Source: Pontimicrobium aquaticum
Lineage (GTDB): Bacteria > Bacteroidota > Bacteroidia > Flavobacteriales > Flavobacteriaceae
Length of the DNA: 64,000 bases
Assembly: GCF_005047595.1 (NCBI RefSeq)
Contig: NZ_SUPL01000005.1
Coordinates: 243,262-307,261 of the forward strand
Direction of reading: 5' to 3'
The notes under the pieces are model-generated. The model searched no databases and was not told the origin of the DNA. It saw only the letters and a list, made by a program, of their open reading frames with translations. Made by a program: the position numbers and the translations under genes. Numbering within the stretch: the first letter of the stretch is position 1; each line of letters opens with the position of its first letter. Below, in pieces: positions 54,741 to 63,877 of the stretch.

Positions 54741-55028
54741 TAAGTTCATGGATTAAAACATAATTAAAAACTAATATTTAGAGTAAAATTATGTAACAGT
54801 TAACATCTAGTTAGTTGCTATTTTTTTGTTTGTATGGAGTTGGGGGAAAGGGACTTTTTCATTTACTGGAAGTCTATTACAATGTAGTTTTAATAACGGA
54901 TAATCTTGATGATGCTCAAAACTTTATACATCCATACTACTCCGTACAACTATTCTTTGAATAATAAATCATTGTAAAAATTCCATATTACTCTATAGTA
55001 CCCCACATGATTATACTATATAGTAGAA

Positions 55029-55058
55029 CAAGTGGTCCCACTTTTAAACATTAGCCTT
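55029..55058 (+). other. Third, degenerate att-like site
   Basis: CAAGTGG-tc-CCACTTTTAAACATTAGCCTT matches 39549-39578, the tRNA-Met end plus its downstream flank, with two adjacent changed bases over 30 positions. It extends the similarity past the att core into the tRNA flank, unlike copy 2, so it probably marks the original chromosomal side. Confidence 0.65.
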
Positions 55059-55084
55059 TCAATTTCTTGAAAGGCTTTTTTTGT
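55053..55084 (+). terminator. Terminator at the right chromosomal junction
   Basis: AGCCTTTCAA-tttc-TTGAAAGGCT followed by a T run. Its position matches the terminator behind tRNA-Met at 39575. Confidence 0.75.
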
Positions 55085-55359
55085 TTGAAGAAGTTTATTT
55101 TAGCAACTTCATTATTAATAATGGAAAAAAATTGCAGAAAACACATACAAATATTTATTTTTGTGAAATAAAGGGATAAAAAAAGAGAGTTTAAGTGTTA
55201 TAAATTCTTTTAAATTAATAATTAATTAGTCAGTGTCAATTGCAGTACAAAACAGTGTTTCATCGATGTTTTTGTCACTTCATGGATGTTTTATAGTATA
55301 AATATTTTGATAACTGGCTTTTTTTCATACTTTTACATGAAAATGATTCAAAAAACAAT

Positions 55360-55560
55360 ATGAAATTAACCCAAATCTTATTTGTTTTTACCAACGTTGT
55401 ATATGCCTATCAAGGACCTATACCACCACCTCCGTCAGATCCATCCCCTCCACCTGGTTTACCTATAGATAATGGTGTGTTCTTTGTTTTTATTTTGGCT
55501 TTATTGTTTGGGATAATAAAGCACTTTAATCTTATTAAATCAGCAAAATCTAAGAATTAA
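55360..55560 (+). CDS. Small Pro-rich membrane protein
   Basis: 66 aa. Signal peptide (MKLTQILFVFTNVVYAYQ), a proline stretch (GPIPPPPSDPSPPPGLPIDN), then one TM helix (GVFFVFILALLFGIIKHF) and a basic tail. Short PPPGLPID-TM proteins of this type are common in flavobacteria; their function is unknown. It overlaps the end of the convergent ribE by 4 bp. Confidence 0.75.
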   Translation: MKLTQILFVFTNVVYAYQGPIPPPPSDPSPPPGLPIDNGVFFVFILALLFGIIKHFNLIKSAKSKN

Positions 55561-56147
55561 CAGCTCACTTGCTGTAGCTTACTTACATATTTTCCTATTA
55601 CATCAAATTCTAAGTTAACCTTAGAGCCTTCTTTTAAACTATTAAAATTTGTATGTTTAAAAGTGTATGGTATTATTGCAACACTAAAAGTATCTTTTCC
55701 TGAATTTACCACAGTAAGACTTACACCATTTACGGTTATTGACCCTTTTTCAATGGTTAAATTTCCTAATGACGCGTCGTATTTAAAAGTAAATACCCAA
55801 CTACCATCCTGTTCTATTACTTTAATACAGTGTGCGGTTTGGTCAACATGTCCTTGTACAATATGGCCATCTAGTCGATCGCCTAGTTTCATGGCTCTTT
55901 CTAAGTTAACTAAATCACCAACCTTAAGATTACCAATATTAGATTTTTTAAGAGTTTCTTTTATGGCTGTTACAGTGTATTGTTGATTATCAATATGCAC
56001 TACAGTTAAACAAACACCATTGTGCGATACACTTTGATCAATTTTTAACTCAGGTGTTAAATCACTTTCAATCGTTATATTAAGGTTTTCTTTGTCTTTT
56101 ATTAAGGTCTTAACTTTTCCTAAACTTTCAATAATACCAGTAAACAT
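55557..56147 (-). CDS. ribE: Riboflavin synthase, alpha chain
   Basis: 196 aa. Dismutates 6,7-dimethyl-8-ribityllumazine to riboflavin. Two lumazine-binding repeats: MFTGIIESLGKV... SVSHNGVCLTVV (1-90) and GHIVQGHVDQTA... GSITVNGVSLTVV (about 95-190). Divergent from pdxA. Confidence 0.96.
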   Translation of the reverse strand: MFTGIIESLGKVKTLIKDKENLNITIESDLTPELKIDQSVSHNGVCLTVVHIDNQQYTVTAIKETLKKSNIGNLKVGDLVNLERAMKLGDRLDGHIVQGHVDQTAHCIKVIEQDGSWVFTFKYDASLGNLTIEKGSITVNGVSLTVVNSGKDTFSVAIIPYTFKHTNFNSLKEGSKVNLEFDVIGKYVSKLQQVSC

Positions 56148-56165
56148 AAAACAGTTTTATTTGGT

Positions 56166-56173
56166 TAAATTTG
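56166..56173 (+). promoter_or_regulatory. Candidate -7 element of pdxA
   Basis: TAAATTTG fits TAnnTTTG, 37 bp before the ATG. Confidence 0.45.
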
Positions 56174-56210
56174 TAAAATCAAAATTACAAACAAAACTCA
56201 TGATATTATA

Positions 56211-57257
56211 ATGAGAAAAGAGGAAAAGTTTTTAGTTGGTATATCAATTGGAGATCTAAATGGGATTGGAGGAGAAATAATACTCAAAACATTCGAGGAC
56301 AATAGAATTCTTGATTTTTGTACACCTATTATTTATGCGTCAAACAAAGTGGTTGCTTTTTTAAAATCTCATTTTAAGAGCAATTTAAATTTTAATGGAA
56401 TTCATAAGCCAGAACAAGCAATACATGGTAAATTAAATGTACTAAATGTTTGGAAAGAAAATGTTGCAATTAACTTTGGAAAAGAAGATGCTAAAATAGG
56501 AGAATATGCTATTAAGTCTTTTAAAGCCGCAACCAACGACTTAAAAAATAATAAAATAGACATCCTTGTTACTGCACCAATAAACAAACACAATATACAA
56601 TCAGAATCTTTTAGCTTTCCTGGACATACCGATTATCTTTCACAGGAACTGGAAGGCGATGGACTTATGTTTATGATTACCGAAAATTTAAAAGTAGGGC
56701 TTTTAACCGATCATGTTCCAGTAAGCGAAGTGTCTTCTAAAATCAATAAAAAGCTAATTACATCAAAAATAGAAACGATAAACAACACACTTAAAAAAGA
56801 CTTTGGCATAAGAAAACCAAAAATTGCAGTATTGGGCATCAATCCTCATACAGGCGATAATGGTGTTATAGGAAAAGAAGACGATGAGGTGTTAAGGCCA
56901 ACATTATTAGAAATACGAAAAACAGGAAAATTAGTGTTTGGACCCTATTCGGCAGATAGTTTTTTTGGGTCTAATAACTATAAAAATTTCGATGCTATTG
57001 TTGCAGCATATCATGACCAAGGCTTAATTCCTTTTAAAACATTGTCCTTTGGACAAGGCGTAAATTTCACTGCAGGACTCAGCGGAGTTAGAACTTCCCC
57101 TGACCACGGAACAGCATACGAAATAGCAGGTAAAGGACAAGCAGACAATAGTTCTTTTAAAGAAGCACTTTTTACGGGAATTCAAATTTTTAAAAACCGC
57201 CAACAGTTTAAAAAAATGACGACCAATCCACTTAAAAAGCAAACACAAAAGATATAA
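56211..57257 (+). CDS. pdxA: 4-hydroxythreonine-4-phosphate dehydrogenase
   Basis: 348 aa. NAD-dependent step of the DXP-dependent vitamin B6 pathway. GISIGDLNGIGGEIILK at the start, metal-binding His in FPGHTDYLS, LGINPHTGDNGVIGKED, AYHDQGLIPFKT and SPDHGTAYEIAGKG are all present. It leads the group with DUF177, rpmF, fabH and accBC on the same strand. Confidence 0.96.
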   Translation: MRKEEKFLVGISIGDLNGIGGEIILKTFEDNRILDFCTPIIYASNKVVAFLKSHFKSNLNFNGIHKPEQAIHGKLNVLNVWKENVAINFGKEDAKIGEYAIKSFKAATNDLKNNKIDILVTAPINKHNIQSESFSFPGHTDYLSQELEGDGLMFMITENLKVGLLTDHVPVSEVSSKINKKLITSKIETINNTLKKDFGIRKPKIAVLGINPHTGDNGVIGKEDDEVLRPTLLEIRKTGKLVFGPYSADSFFGSNNYKNFDAIVAAYHDQGLIPFKTLSFGQGVNFTAGLSGVRTSPDHGTAYEIAGKGQADNSSFKEALFTGIQIFKNRQQFKKMTTNPLKKQTQKI

Positions 57258-57300
57258 ACAAAAAAATGTTTATAACTACAAATAGGTAAATAAAATTTTA

Positions 57301-57308
57301 TATATTTG
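57301..57308 (+). promoter_or_regulatory. Candidate -7 element of the DUF177-rpmF operon
   Basis: TATATTTG fits TAnnTTTG, 22 bp before the ATG at 57331. Confidence 0.5.
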
Positions 57309-57330
57309 CACGCTCGAAATAAATGTGAAG

Positions 57331-57870
57331 ATGAAGATATTGAAAGAGTTTACAATTCAATTTGTTGGGTTAAAACAGGGAGAGCATAATTTTGAGTATA
57401 AAATTGATAACAAGTTCTTTAAACATTTTGAGTACGACGAATTTAATGATGCGGATCTCGATATTGTTGTAGTTTTAAATAAAAAAACAACATTATTAGA
57501 GCTGTATTTTAAAGCTACAGGAACAGTAAATATTAATTGCGATTTAACAAATGAGCCCTTTAATCAAGTTATAAATAGTGACTTTAATTTGGTGGTCAAG
57601 TTTGGAAATAAATACAACGACGAAAATGAGGAGATTTTAATTATACCTCATTCAGAGTACGAAATAAATATTTCGCAATACATATACGAATTAATTGTAT
57701 TATCGGTTCCATTTAAAAGAATTCACCCTGGTGTACAAGATGGCACTATAAATTCTGAAATACTTGAAAAACTAGAAGAGTTAAGTCCAAAAAACTTAGA
57801 AGAAAAAACAAACAACGAAAGTATTGACCCTCGTTGGAATACTTTAAAAAAACTATTAACGGATAAATAA
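57331..57870 (+). CDS. DUF177/YceD-family protein
   Basis: 179 aa. YceD-like protein; in many bacteria it lies next to rpmF and is linked to 23S rRNA/ribosome maturation. NINCDLTNEPFNQVINSDF is the place of the family's Cys-containing segment (partial here) and ends DPRWNTLKKLLTDK, the typical tail. The ATG at 57331 is preferred to the GTG at 57325. It ends 8 bp before rpmF. Confidence 0.88.
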   Translation: MKILKEFTIQFVGLKQGEHNFEYKIDNKFFKHFEYDEFNDADLDIVVVLNKKTTLLELYFKATGTVNINCDLTNEPFNQVINSDFNLVVKFGNKYNDENEEILIIPHSEYEINISQYIYELIVLSVPFKRIHPGVQDGTINSEILEKLEELSPKNLEEKTNNESIDPRWNTLKKLLTDK

Positions 57871-57878
57871 TATAGAAA

Positions 57879-58079
57879 ATGGCACATCCTAAAAGAAAAA
57901 TCTCGAAAACAAGAAGAGATAAAAGAAGAACACATTACAAAGCAACAGCACCGCAAATTGCTACGTGTCCTACTACAGGAGAAGCACACTTATATCATAG
58001 AGCTCACTGGCATGAAGGAAAACTTTATTACAGAGGGCAAGTATTGGTAGATAATTCTCAAGAAGAAAATTTAGCATAA
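57879..58079 (+). CDS. rpmF: 50S ribosomal protein L32
   Basis: 66 aa. [21 protein letters not shown] and [15 protein letters not shown] are diagnostic. One Cys of the zinc ribbon is visible (ATCPTTGE); the full four-Cys zinc site is absent, as in many L32 proteins. Confidence 0.97.
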   Translation: MAHPKRKISKTRRDKRRTHYKATAPQIATCPTTGEAHLYHRAHWHEGKLYYRGQVLVDNSQEENLA

Positions 58080-58104
58080 GCAATATATAAGCATCATATC
58101 TAAG

Positions 58105-58128
58105 CGCTCACTTGTGAGCGTTTTTTTT
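58105..58128 (+). terminator. Terminator of rpmF
   Basis: CGCTCAC-tt-GTGAGCG followed by eight T. Confidence 0.85.
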
Positions 58129-58259
58129 ATGATAAATTTTTTTTGAAGTCAAAAACACCTATTTTGCATCATATTTGAGCAAAAAATGGTATTTTTCAAC
58201 ACTTTTTTGATGTTTTAACTCAATTTTGTGGATTTTTGTTCAAAAACTAAACTAAAACT

Positions 58260-59255
58260 ATGAGTAAGATCACAGCAGCCATTACAGCTGTTGGCGCATA
58301 TGTGCCAGAATATGTATTAACCAACCAAATATTGGAAACAATGGTTGATACAAATGACGAATGGATTACAACTAGAACAGGAATTAAGGAGCGAAGAATC
58401 CTTAAAGAAGAAGGTAAAGGAACCTCATTTTTAGCAATCAAGGCCGCACAAGACTTGATTAATAAAAGAGGAATAGATCCAAAAGATATAGAACTTGTTA
58501 TAGTTGCTACTGCAACACCAGACATGAAAGCTGCATCAACAGCTGCATATACCGCCACAAAAATAAGTGCTACAAATGCTTTCTCATTTGATTTAGAGGC
58601 AGCATGCTCAAGCTTTTTATATGGAATGTCCGTAGCATCAAGCTTTATAGAATCTGGTAAATACAAAAAAGTACTGCTTATAGGAGCAGACAAAAACTCC
58701 TCATTCATAAACTATAAAGACAGAGCGACATGCATCATTTTTGGTGACGGTGCCGGAGCGGTATTATTTGAACCCAATAACGAAGGCTTAGGAGTTCAAG
58801 ACGAATACTTAAGAAGCAACGGAGAAGGTAGAGAGTTTTTACAAGCAAAGTATGGAGGCTCTTCTTACCCAATAACTAAAGAGGCATTCGAAAACGGAGA
58901 ACATTTTGTTTTTCAAGACGGAAAAACGGTATTTAAAAATGCAGTTTTTAATATGGCAGATGTAGCAGTTAAAATTTTAGAGCGAAACAATTTAACTAAT
59001 GATGATGTGTCATGGTTAGCTGCACACCAAGCAAACAAACGAATTATTGATGCAACTGCCAATAGAATTGAATTGGACGCAAGCAAGGTTATGATGAATA
59101 TTCATAAGTATGGCAATACTACCTCTGCAACACTTCCGTTATTATTACACGATTACGAATCACAACTCAAAAAAGGAGATAATATTATTTTTGCTGCTTT
59201 TGGAGGAGGGTTTACTTGGGGCTCTATTTATTTAAAATGGGCCTATAATTCTTAA
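58260..59255 (+). CDS. fabH: 3-oxoacyl-ACP synthase III
   Basis: 331 aa. Starts fatty-acid synthesis by condensing acyl-CoA with malonyl-ACP. Catalytic Cys in LEAACSSFLYG (about residue 116), His in AAHQANKRI (about 256) and Asn in HKYGNTTSAT (about 286). plsX, often between rpmF and fabH elsewhere, is absent here. Confidence 0.96.
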   Translation: MSKITAAITAVGAYVPEYVLTNQILETMVDTNDEWITTRTGIKERRILKEEGKGTSFLAIKAAQDLINKRGIDPKDIELVIVATATPDMKAASTAAYTATKISATNAFSFDLEAACSSFLYGMSVASSFIESGKYKKVLLIGADKNSSFINYKDRATCIIFGDGAGAVLFEPNNEGLGVQDEYLRSNGEGREFLQAKYGGSSYPITKEAFENGEHFVFQDGKTVFKNAVFNMADVAVKILERNNLTNDDVSWLAAHQANKRIIDATANRIELDASKVMMNIHKYGNTTSATLPLLLHDYESQLKKGDNIIFAAFGGGFTWGSIYLKWAYNS

Positions 59256-59284
59256 TAAACTAACTAAAATTAAATAGCTAAATT

Positions 59285-59764
59285 ATGGATTTAAAAGAGA
59301 TTCAAAACTTAATCAAATTTGTAGCCAAATCAGGTGCAAGTGAGGTTAAATTAGAGATGGATGATGTTAAAATCACCATCAAAACAGGATCAGATTCTGA
59401 AACCACAATAGTACAACAAGTTCCAGTTCAGGCACAAATGCCACAAGCTGTTGCACCTGCACCTGCAGCATCCGCACAAGTCCAAGATGCTGCACCAGCA
59501 GTAGTAGCTGATGAAAACTCAAAATATATTACAATAAAGTCACCAATAATAGGAACATTTTATAGAAAGCCGTCTCCAGATAAGCCATTATTTGTAGAAG
59601 TTGGACAAACTATTGCTGAAGGAGACGTACTTTGTATTATTGAGGCGATGAAGCTTTTTAACGAGATAGAATCTGAAGTTTCTGGTAAAATAGTAAAGAT
59701 ATTAGTTGACGATGCTTCGCCAGTAGAATTTGATCAACCATTATTTTTGGTTGATCCATCATAA
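59285..59764 (+). CDS. accB: Biotin carboxyl carrier protein of acetyl-CoA carboxylase
   Basis: 159 aa. An N-terminal region, an Ala/Pro/Gln-rich hinge (about 48-80), and a biotinyl domain with EAMKLFNEIE, whose Lys (about 123) carries biotin. Carries CO2 between AccC and AccAD. 29 bp after fabH. Confidence 0.96.
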   Translation: MDLKEIQNLIKFVAKSGASEVKLEMDDVKITIKTGSDSETTIVQQVPVQAQMPQAVAPAPAASAQVQDAAPAVVADENSKYITIKSPIIGTFYRKPSPDKPLFVEVGQTIAEGDVLCIIEAMKLFNEIESEVSGKIVKILVDDASPVEFDQPLFLVDPS

Positions 59765-59770
59765 CAATTA

Positions 59771-59830
59771 AAAATTCCAAAACACAAGTCTCAAAATCCA
59801 ATCTTTGGAATTTGGAGTTAGGAATTTGAA
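59771..59830. repeat. Inverted-repeat element between accB and accC
   Basis: AAAATTCCAAAA near 59770 and TTTGGAATTT near 59804, followed by GGAATTTGAAATTT, give an A/T-rich inverted repeat built of AATTCC/GGAATT words. Such AATTCCAAA...TTTGGAATT elements are scattered in flavobacterial genomes (from memory). It interrupts an otherwise tight operon. Confidence 0.5.
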
Positions 59831-59848
59831 ATTTTTAAAACAAAAGTT

Positions 59849-61201
59849 ATGTTTAAAAAAATACTAGTAGCCAACAGAGGAGAAATAGCACTTCGTGTTA
59901 TTAGAACCTGCAAAGAAATGGGCATTAAAACAGTTGCAGTGTATTCCACAGCCGATGCCGAAAGTCTTCATGTTAAATTTGCTGACGAAGCCGTTTGTAT
60001 TGGTCCTGCACCAAGTAGTGAATCTTACTTAAAAATATCTAATATTATTGCAGCCGCAGAAATCACAAATGCCGATGCAATTCACCCAGGATATGGTTTT
60101 TTATCTGAAAACGCTAAGTTTTCAAAAATATGCGATGAGCACGATATTAAATTCATTGGAGCTTCGGCTGAAATGATTGATAGAATGGGAGACAAAGCCA
60201 ATGCTAAAGCAACGATGAAAGCGGCAGGAGTACCATGTGTTCCAGGAAGTGAAGGTGTTATAGAAGATTTTGAAGAATGTGAAAAACTTGCTGAGGAGAC
60301 AGGTTACCCAGTGATGCTTAAAGCATCTGCAGGTGGAGGAGGAAAAGGAATGCGCGCTGTTTGGAAACCCGAAGATTTAAAAGATGCATGGGATTCTGCA
60401 AGACAAGAATCTAAAGCTGCTTTTGGGAATGACGATATGTATATGGAAAAACTTATCGAGGAACCAAGACATATTGAAATACAAATAGTTGGAGATTCTC
60501 GTGGAGTAGCTTGCCATTTATCAGAAAGAGATTGTTCTATACAAAGACGCCATCAAAAGTTAACCGAAGAAGTTCCTTCTCCGTTTATGACAGATGAATT
60601 AAGAGAAAAAATGGGTAAAGCAGCTGTTAAAGCAGCCGAATATATTAAATATGAAGGCGCTGGAACAGTTGAGTTTTTGGTAGATAAGCATCGAAATTTT
60701 TATTTCATGGAGATGAATACGCGTATTCAGGTTGAGCACCCTATAACTGAACAAGTAATTGATTTTGATTTGATTCGTGAACAAATTCTAGTAGCTGCTG
60801 GTGTGCCAATTTCCGGAAAGCATTATACACCAAATTTACATTCAATTGAGTGTAGAATTAATGCCGAAGATCCGTTTAATGATTTTAGACCATCACCAGG
60901 TAAAATAACTACGCTACATGCTCCTGGAGGACATGGTGTACGTTTAGACACTCACGTTTATGCTGGATATTCAATTCCGCCCAATTACGATTCAATGATC
61001 GCCAAGCTTATTACAACAGCTCAAACACGCGAAGAAGCAATAAATAAAATGAAGCGCGCTCTAGATGAGTTTATCATTGAGGGTATTAAAACTACAATTC
61101 CATTCCACAGACAACTAATGGATCATCCAGATTATTTAGCAGGTAACTATACCACTAAGTTCATGGAGGATTTCAAAATGGATGAAAAGTATAAAGATTA
61201 A
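59849..61201 (+). CDS. accC: Biotin carboxylase
   Basis: 450 aa. ATP-grasp enzyme carboxylating biotin on Acc[23 protein letters not shown] at the N-terminus, ATP loop [11 protein letters not shown], the metal-binding [16 protein letters not shown] and [18 protein letters not shown]. Full length. Followed by a terminator. Confidence 0.97.
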   Translation: MFKKILVANRGEIALRVIRTCKEMGIKTVAVYSTADAESLHVKFADEAVCIGPAPSSESYLKISNIIAAAEITNADAIHPGYGFLSENAKFSKICDEHDIKFIGASAEMIDRMGDKANAKATMKAAGVPCVPGSEGVIEDFEECEKLAEETGYPVMLKASAGGGGKGMRAVWKPEDLKDAWDSARQESKAAFGNDDMYMEKLIEEPRHIEIQIVGDSRGVACHLSERDCSIQRRHQKLTEEVPSPFMTDELREKMGKAAVKAAEYIKYEGAGTVEFLVDKHRNFYFMEMNTRIQVEHPITEQVIDFDLIREQILVAAGVPISGKHYTPNLHSIECRINAEDPFNDFRPSPGKITTLHAPGGHGVRLDTHVYAGYSIPPNYDSMIAKLITTAQTREEAINKMKRALDEFIIEGIKTTIPFHRQLMDHPDYLAGNYTTKFMEDFKMDEKYKD

Positions 61202-61207
61202 AAAGAG

Positions 61208-61236
61208 AAACCTGAATGAGAATTCAGGTTTTTTTA
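61208..61236 (+). terminator. Terminator of the accBC operon
   Basis: AAACCTGAATT-type stem: AAACCTGAAT-gag-AATTCAGGTTT with a T run, directly after the accC stop. Confidence 0.85.
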
Positions 61237-61277
61237 TTTATAAATATTTAATCAACCAAAAGCATTATTTTTACTAA

Positions 61278-62393
61278 ATGAAATTATCCTATTGGGAAAT
61301 AAAATCGTGGTTAGTAGATGTTGATTACACTATCGTTGGAAGCGGCATAGTCGGACTTAGTTGTGCGCTACATTTAAAAGAACACTTCCCTAAAGCTAAA
61401 ATTTTAATACTCGAAAAAGGCATTTTACCGCAAGGGGCTAGTACTAAAAATGCAGGCTTTGCATGCTTTGGTAGCTTAAGTGAAATTATAGATGATTTAA
61501 AATCACACTCAAAGGAAGAAGTATTAGAGCTTGTAAAGAAGCGAGTTGATGGCTTACAACTACTTAGAAAAACATTAGGAGATAAAGATATTAGGTATCA
61601 AGCCTTAGGAGGGTATGAATTATTCTCAAAACAAGACAATTTATTTGAAGAATGTTTGGCTAAAAAAGAAGAGATAAATAAACTACTTAAACCTATGTTT
61701 AATGCTAATGTTTTTAGTATTAACGATAATGTATATCAATTCAAAAATATTAAACCAAACTATATTTACAATCAATTTGAAGGACAGATAGATACTGGAA
61801 AAATGATGGAGGCTTTGCTAAAAAAGGTATTGTCAAAAGGAATAAAAATACTAAACAATACAGTTGTTAAGTCTTTTTCAGAAGGTCAAAATTTAGTTAA
61901 AATTGACACTAATAATTTTGAGCTTTCAACCTCTAAACTATTAATAGCAACTAATGGATTTTCTTCACATTTAAGTATAGAAGAAGTAAAACCAGCAAGA
62001 GCGCAAGTTTTGATTACTAATCCTATAAAAGAATTACCAATAAAAGGCACGTTTCATTTAGATAGAGGGTATTATTATTTTAGAAATATTGATAATAGAA
62101 TATTGCTTGGTGGTGGTCGAAACCTAGATTTTAAAACTGAAGAAACCTCAAAATTTGGACAAACAGAAGTCGTTCAAAACAAATTAAAAGAACTTTTAAG
62201 AACTACAATTTTGCCAGAAACACCTTTTAAAATAGAACATCGATGGAGTGGCATTATGGGAGTAGGAAGTCAAAAAAAAGCCATTGTAAAGCAAGTATCT
62301 AATAATGTATTTTGTGGAGTTAGATTAGGTGGAATGGGAGTAGCTATAGGGAGTTTGGTAGGAAAAGAATTGGGAGACTTGATTTGTGAATAA
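61278..62393 (+). CDS. FAD-dependent oxidoreductase (DAO family)
   Basis: 371 aa. Rossmann motif DYTIVGSGIVGLSCALHL (residues 16-33) and LPQGASTKNAGFACFGS, where DAO-family enzymes often attach or bind FAD. RDLLIATNGFSS-like and YYYFRNIDNRILLGGGRNLD in the second half. Probably an amine or amino-acid oxidase/dehydrogenase with unknown substrate. Confidence 0.9.
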   Translation: MKLSYWEIKSWLVDVDYTIVGSGIVGLSCALHLKEHFPKAKILILEKGILPQGASTKNAGFACFGSLSEIIDDLKSHSKEEVLELVKKRVDGLQLLRKTLGDKDIRYQALGGYELFSKQDNLFEECLAKKEEINKLLKPMFNANVFSINDNVYQFKNIKPNYIYNQFEGQIDTGKMMEALLKKVLSKGIKILNNTVVKSFSEGQNLVKIDTNNFELSTSKLLIATNGFSSHLSIEEVKPARAQVLITNPIKELPIKGTFHLDRGYYYFRNIDNRILLGGGRNLDFKTEETSKFGQTEVVQNKLKELLRTTILPETPFKIEHRWSGIMGVGSQKKAIVKQVSNNVFCGVRLGGMGVAIGSLVGKELGDLICE

Positions 62394-62435
62394 GCAAAAG
62401 TTACATCAAAAAAGATTTCTAACTTCATTGAATAA

Positions 62436-62891
62436 ATGAGTATGACAGTAAAAGAAAATCTATTTAATCAATGTTGTGAATTTGTAGAATATCGTTTACA
62501 AACAATACAACACACAATTTTAGATATTCAAACAGCTTTACAAACTGAAACCAAAAGTAGTGTAGGTGATAAGCACGAAACTGGTCGCGCAATGTTACAA
62601 TTAGAACGCGAAAAGACAGGAAATCAATTAGCAGAAATTACTAAAATAAAAGAAGCGCTTTCTAAGATTGACCCCAAAAAAACTACTAAAACAATAGCTT
62701 TGGGTAGTGTAGTTTATACGACAAAGGCTAATTATTTTATTGCTATTAGTGCTGGCGAAATAAATGCAAAAGGCAAAAAGTTCTACGCCATTTCTCCAAA
62801 CACACCAATTGGCAAATTATTAATTAGGAAAGGTAAAAATGACACCATTGTTTTCAATCAAAATACCATAAAAATTCTAAAAATAGAATAG
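62436..62891 (+). CDS. GreA/GreB-like transcription factor
   Basis: 151 aa. An N-terminal coiled coil (about 5-75: RAMLQLEREKTGNQLAEITKIKEAL) and a C-terminal FKBP-like domain (IALGSVVYTTKANYFIAIS... FYAISPNTPIGKLLI), the layout of Gre factors. The tip acids typical of cleavage factors are not obvious, so this may be a divergent paralogue. In databases such proteins are often mislabelled. Confidence 0.75.
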   Translation: MSMTVKENLFNQCCEFVEYRLQTIQHTILDIQTALQTETKSSVGDKHETGRAMLQLEREKTGNQLAEITKIKEALSKIDPKKTTKTIALGSVVYTTKANYFIAISAGEINAKGKKFYAISPNTPIGKLLIRKGKNDTIVFNQNTIKILKIE

Positions 62892-63809
62892 TTAGTTTTT
62901 GGATATTTTTAGGCAAACTTCTTGGTTGTTTTTTAAACTTGAACTAGTTTCAAAAAACACAGTTTCGTTATTTAGTATTGCTTCAACTAAATAATAGTTA
63001 CCATAGTAATAACTTTTTTTTACTGTAGCTTTTAAATTAGAGCATTCTACTAATTGTATTTGGTGAGCGTACAAAATACCGTAAGGCTCTATAACGTTAA
63101 ACTCACCAAAAAAAGAAGCTATTATTGGTGACTTTGGATTGTTATACAATGTCTTTGGCTTTTCACAAGCAATGATTTTACCTTTACTTAATACTATCAT
63201 TTTGTCAGAAAAAGAAAGGACATCATTCTTATCATGAGTAGCGACAATACATGTAATGCTATGCGCTTTTAAATAGTTAAAAAGATTTCGCCTTAATGAT
63301 TGCTTTTTAAAATTGTCAATATGGCTAAAGGGCTCATCTAATAAAATAATTTCAGGCTGTAATGCAATAGCTCTTGCAAGAGCTACACGTTGCTTTTGCC
63401 CTCCACTTAAATATTGCACTTTTGTTTTTGCAAATTCAGTTAGTTCAACTACTTCAATTAGCTCCTTAATGCGTTTTTGCTTTTCTTCGGGGTAGAAATT
63501 TGACAAGTATTTGCCAATATTTTCTTCAACTGTAATATAAGGCATTAAGTCAAACTCTTGCGCGACGTATTTCATAAAAGGATAGCCAATGACTAAATTA
63601 TGGCTTGGACCTAAAATAGAATTGTTCTTCCATTGAATTGAGCCTTCATCTAAATCGTATTCTCCATAAATGAGTTTTAACAAAGTGCTTTTACCCGAGC
63701 CACTTTCTCCTATAATTGATAGGTTTTCACCAGAAGATATCGAAAAGCTTATATTTTTTAAAACCTTAGTTTTTTGATAACTAAAAAAGATATTTTTAAC
63801 CTGAAGCAT
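62892..63809 (-). CDS. ABC transporter ATP-binding protein
   Basis: 305 aa. Walker A GESGSGKST, signature LSGGQKQR, Walker B IILLDEP and the H-loop VATHDKNDVL. A C-terminal about 75-aa tail is beta rich, like the TOBE regulatory part of Fe3+/polyamine importer ATPases (FbpC/PotA). No permease is adjacent. The ATG at 63809 (MLQVKNIFFSY) is preferred to the earlier start at 63848. Its stop is next to that of the Gre-like gene. Confidence 0.88.
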   Translation of the reverse strand: MLQVKNIFFSYQKTKVLKNISFSISSGENLSIIGESGSGKSTLLKLIYGEYDLDEGSIQWKNNSILGPSHNLVIGYPFMKYVAQEFDLMPYITVEENIGKYLSNFYPEEKQKRIKELIEVVELTEFAKTKVQYLSGGQKQRVALARAIALQPEIILLDEPFSHIDNFKKQSLRRNLFNYLKAHSITCIVATHDKNDVLSFSDKMIVLSKGKIIACEKPKTLYNNPKSPIIASFFGEFNVIEPYGILYAHQIQLVECSNLKATVKKSYYYGNYYLVEAILNNETVFFETSSSLKNNQEVCLKISKN

Positions 63810-63838
63810 ATAGATGTTTAACAGCAAAAATAATATAA

Positions 63839-63867
63839 ATAAAGCCATCTAAACTAGATGGCTTTAT
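63839..63867. terminator. Hairpin beside the IS end
   Basis: TAAAGCCATCTA-aa-CTAGATGGCTTTA, a near-perfect stem with T-rich flanks. It lies upstream of the minus-strand ABC gene, so it probably terminates a minus-strand transcript that came from beyond the IS. Confidence 0.65.
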
Positions 63868-63877
63868 TTATTAAATG

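Larger units (their letters stand above)
52452..55058. mobile_element. Element B or island remnant between the second and third att-like sites
   Basis: 2.6 kb between the perfect att copy at 52420 and the degraded copy at 55029. It holds an IS1-family transposase, direct repeats of an IS1-end-like sequence and two unusual hypothetical genes. No integrase is present. It may be a decayed or satellite element stacked behind element A. Confidence 0.5.
54702..55359. other. 658-bp region without genes at the right end of the island
   Basis: It holds the second GGTAATGTAGTAAA copy (54727-54740), a G-rich tract TGGGGGAAAGGGAC near 54841, the palindromic CTATATAG region at about 55015-55024, the third att-like site and a terminator. 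From 55085 to 55359 I see nothing but AT-rich sequence. Confidence 0.6.

Noticed and set aside
39565..55058. Prophage
   Set aside because: An integrase is present, but no capsid, portal, terminase, tail or lysis genes are seen.
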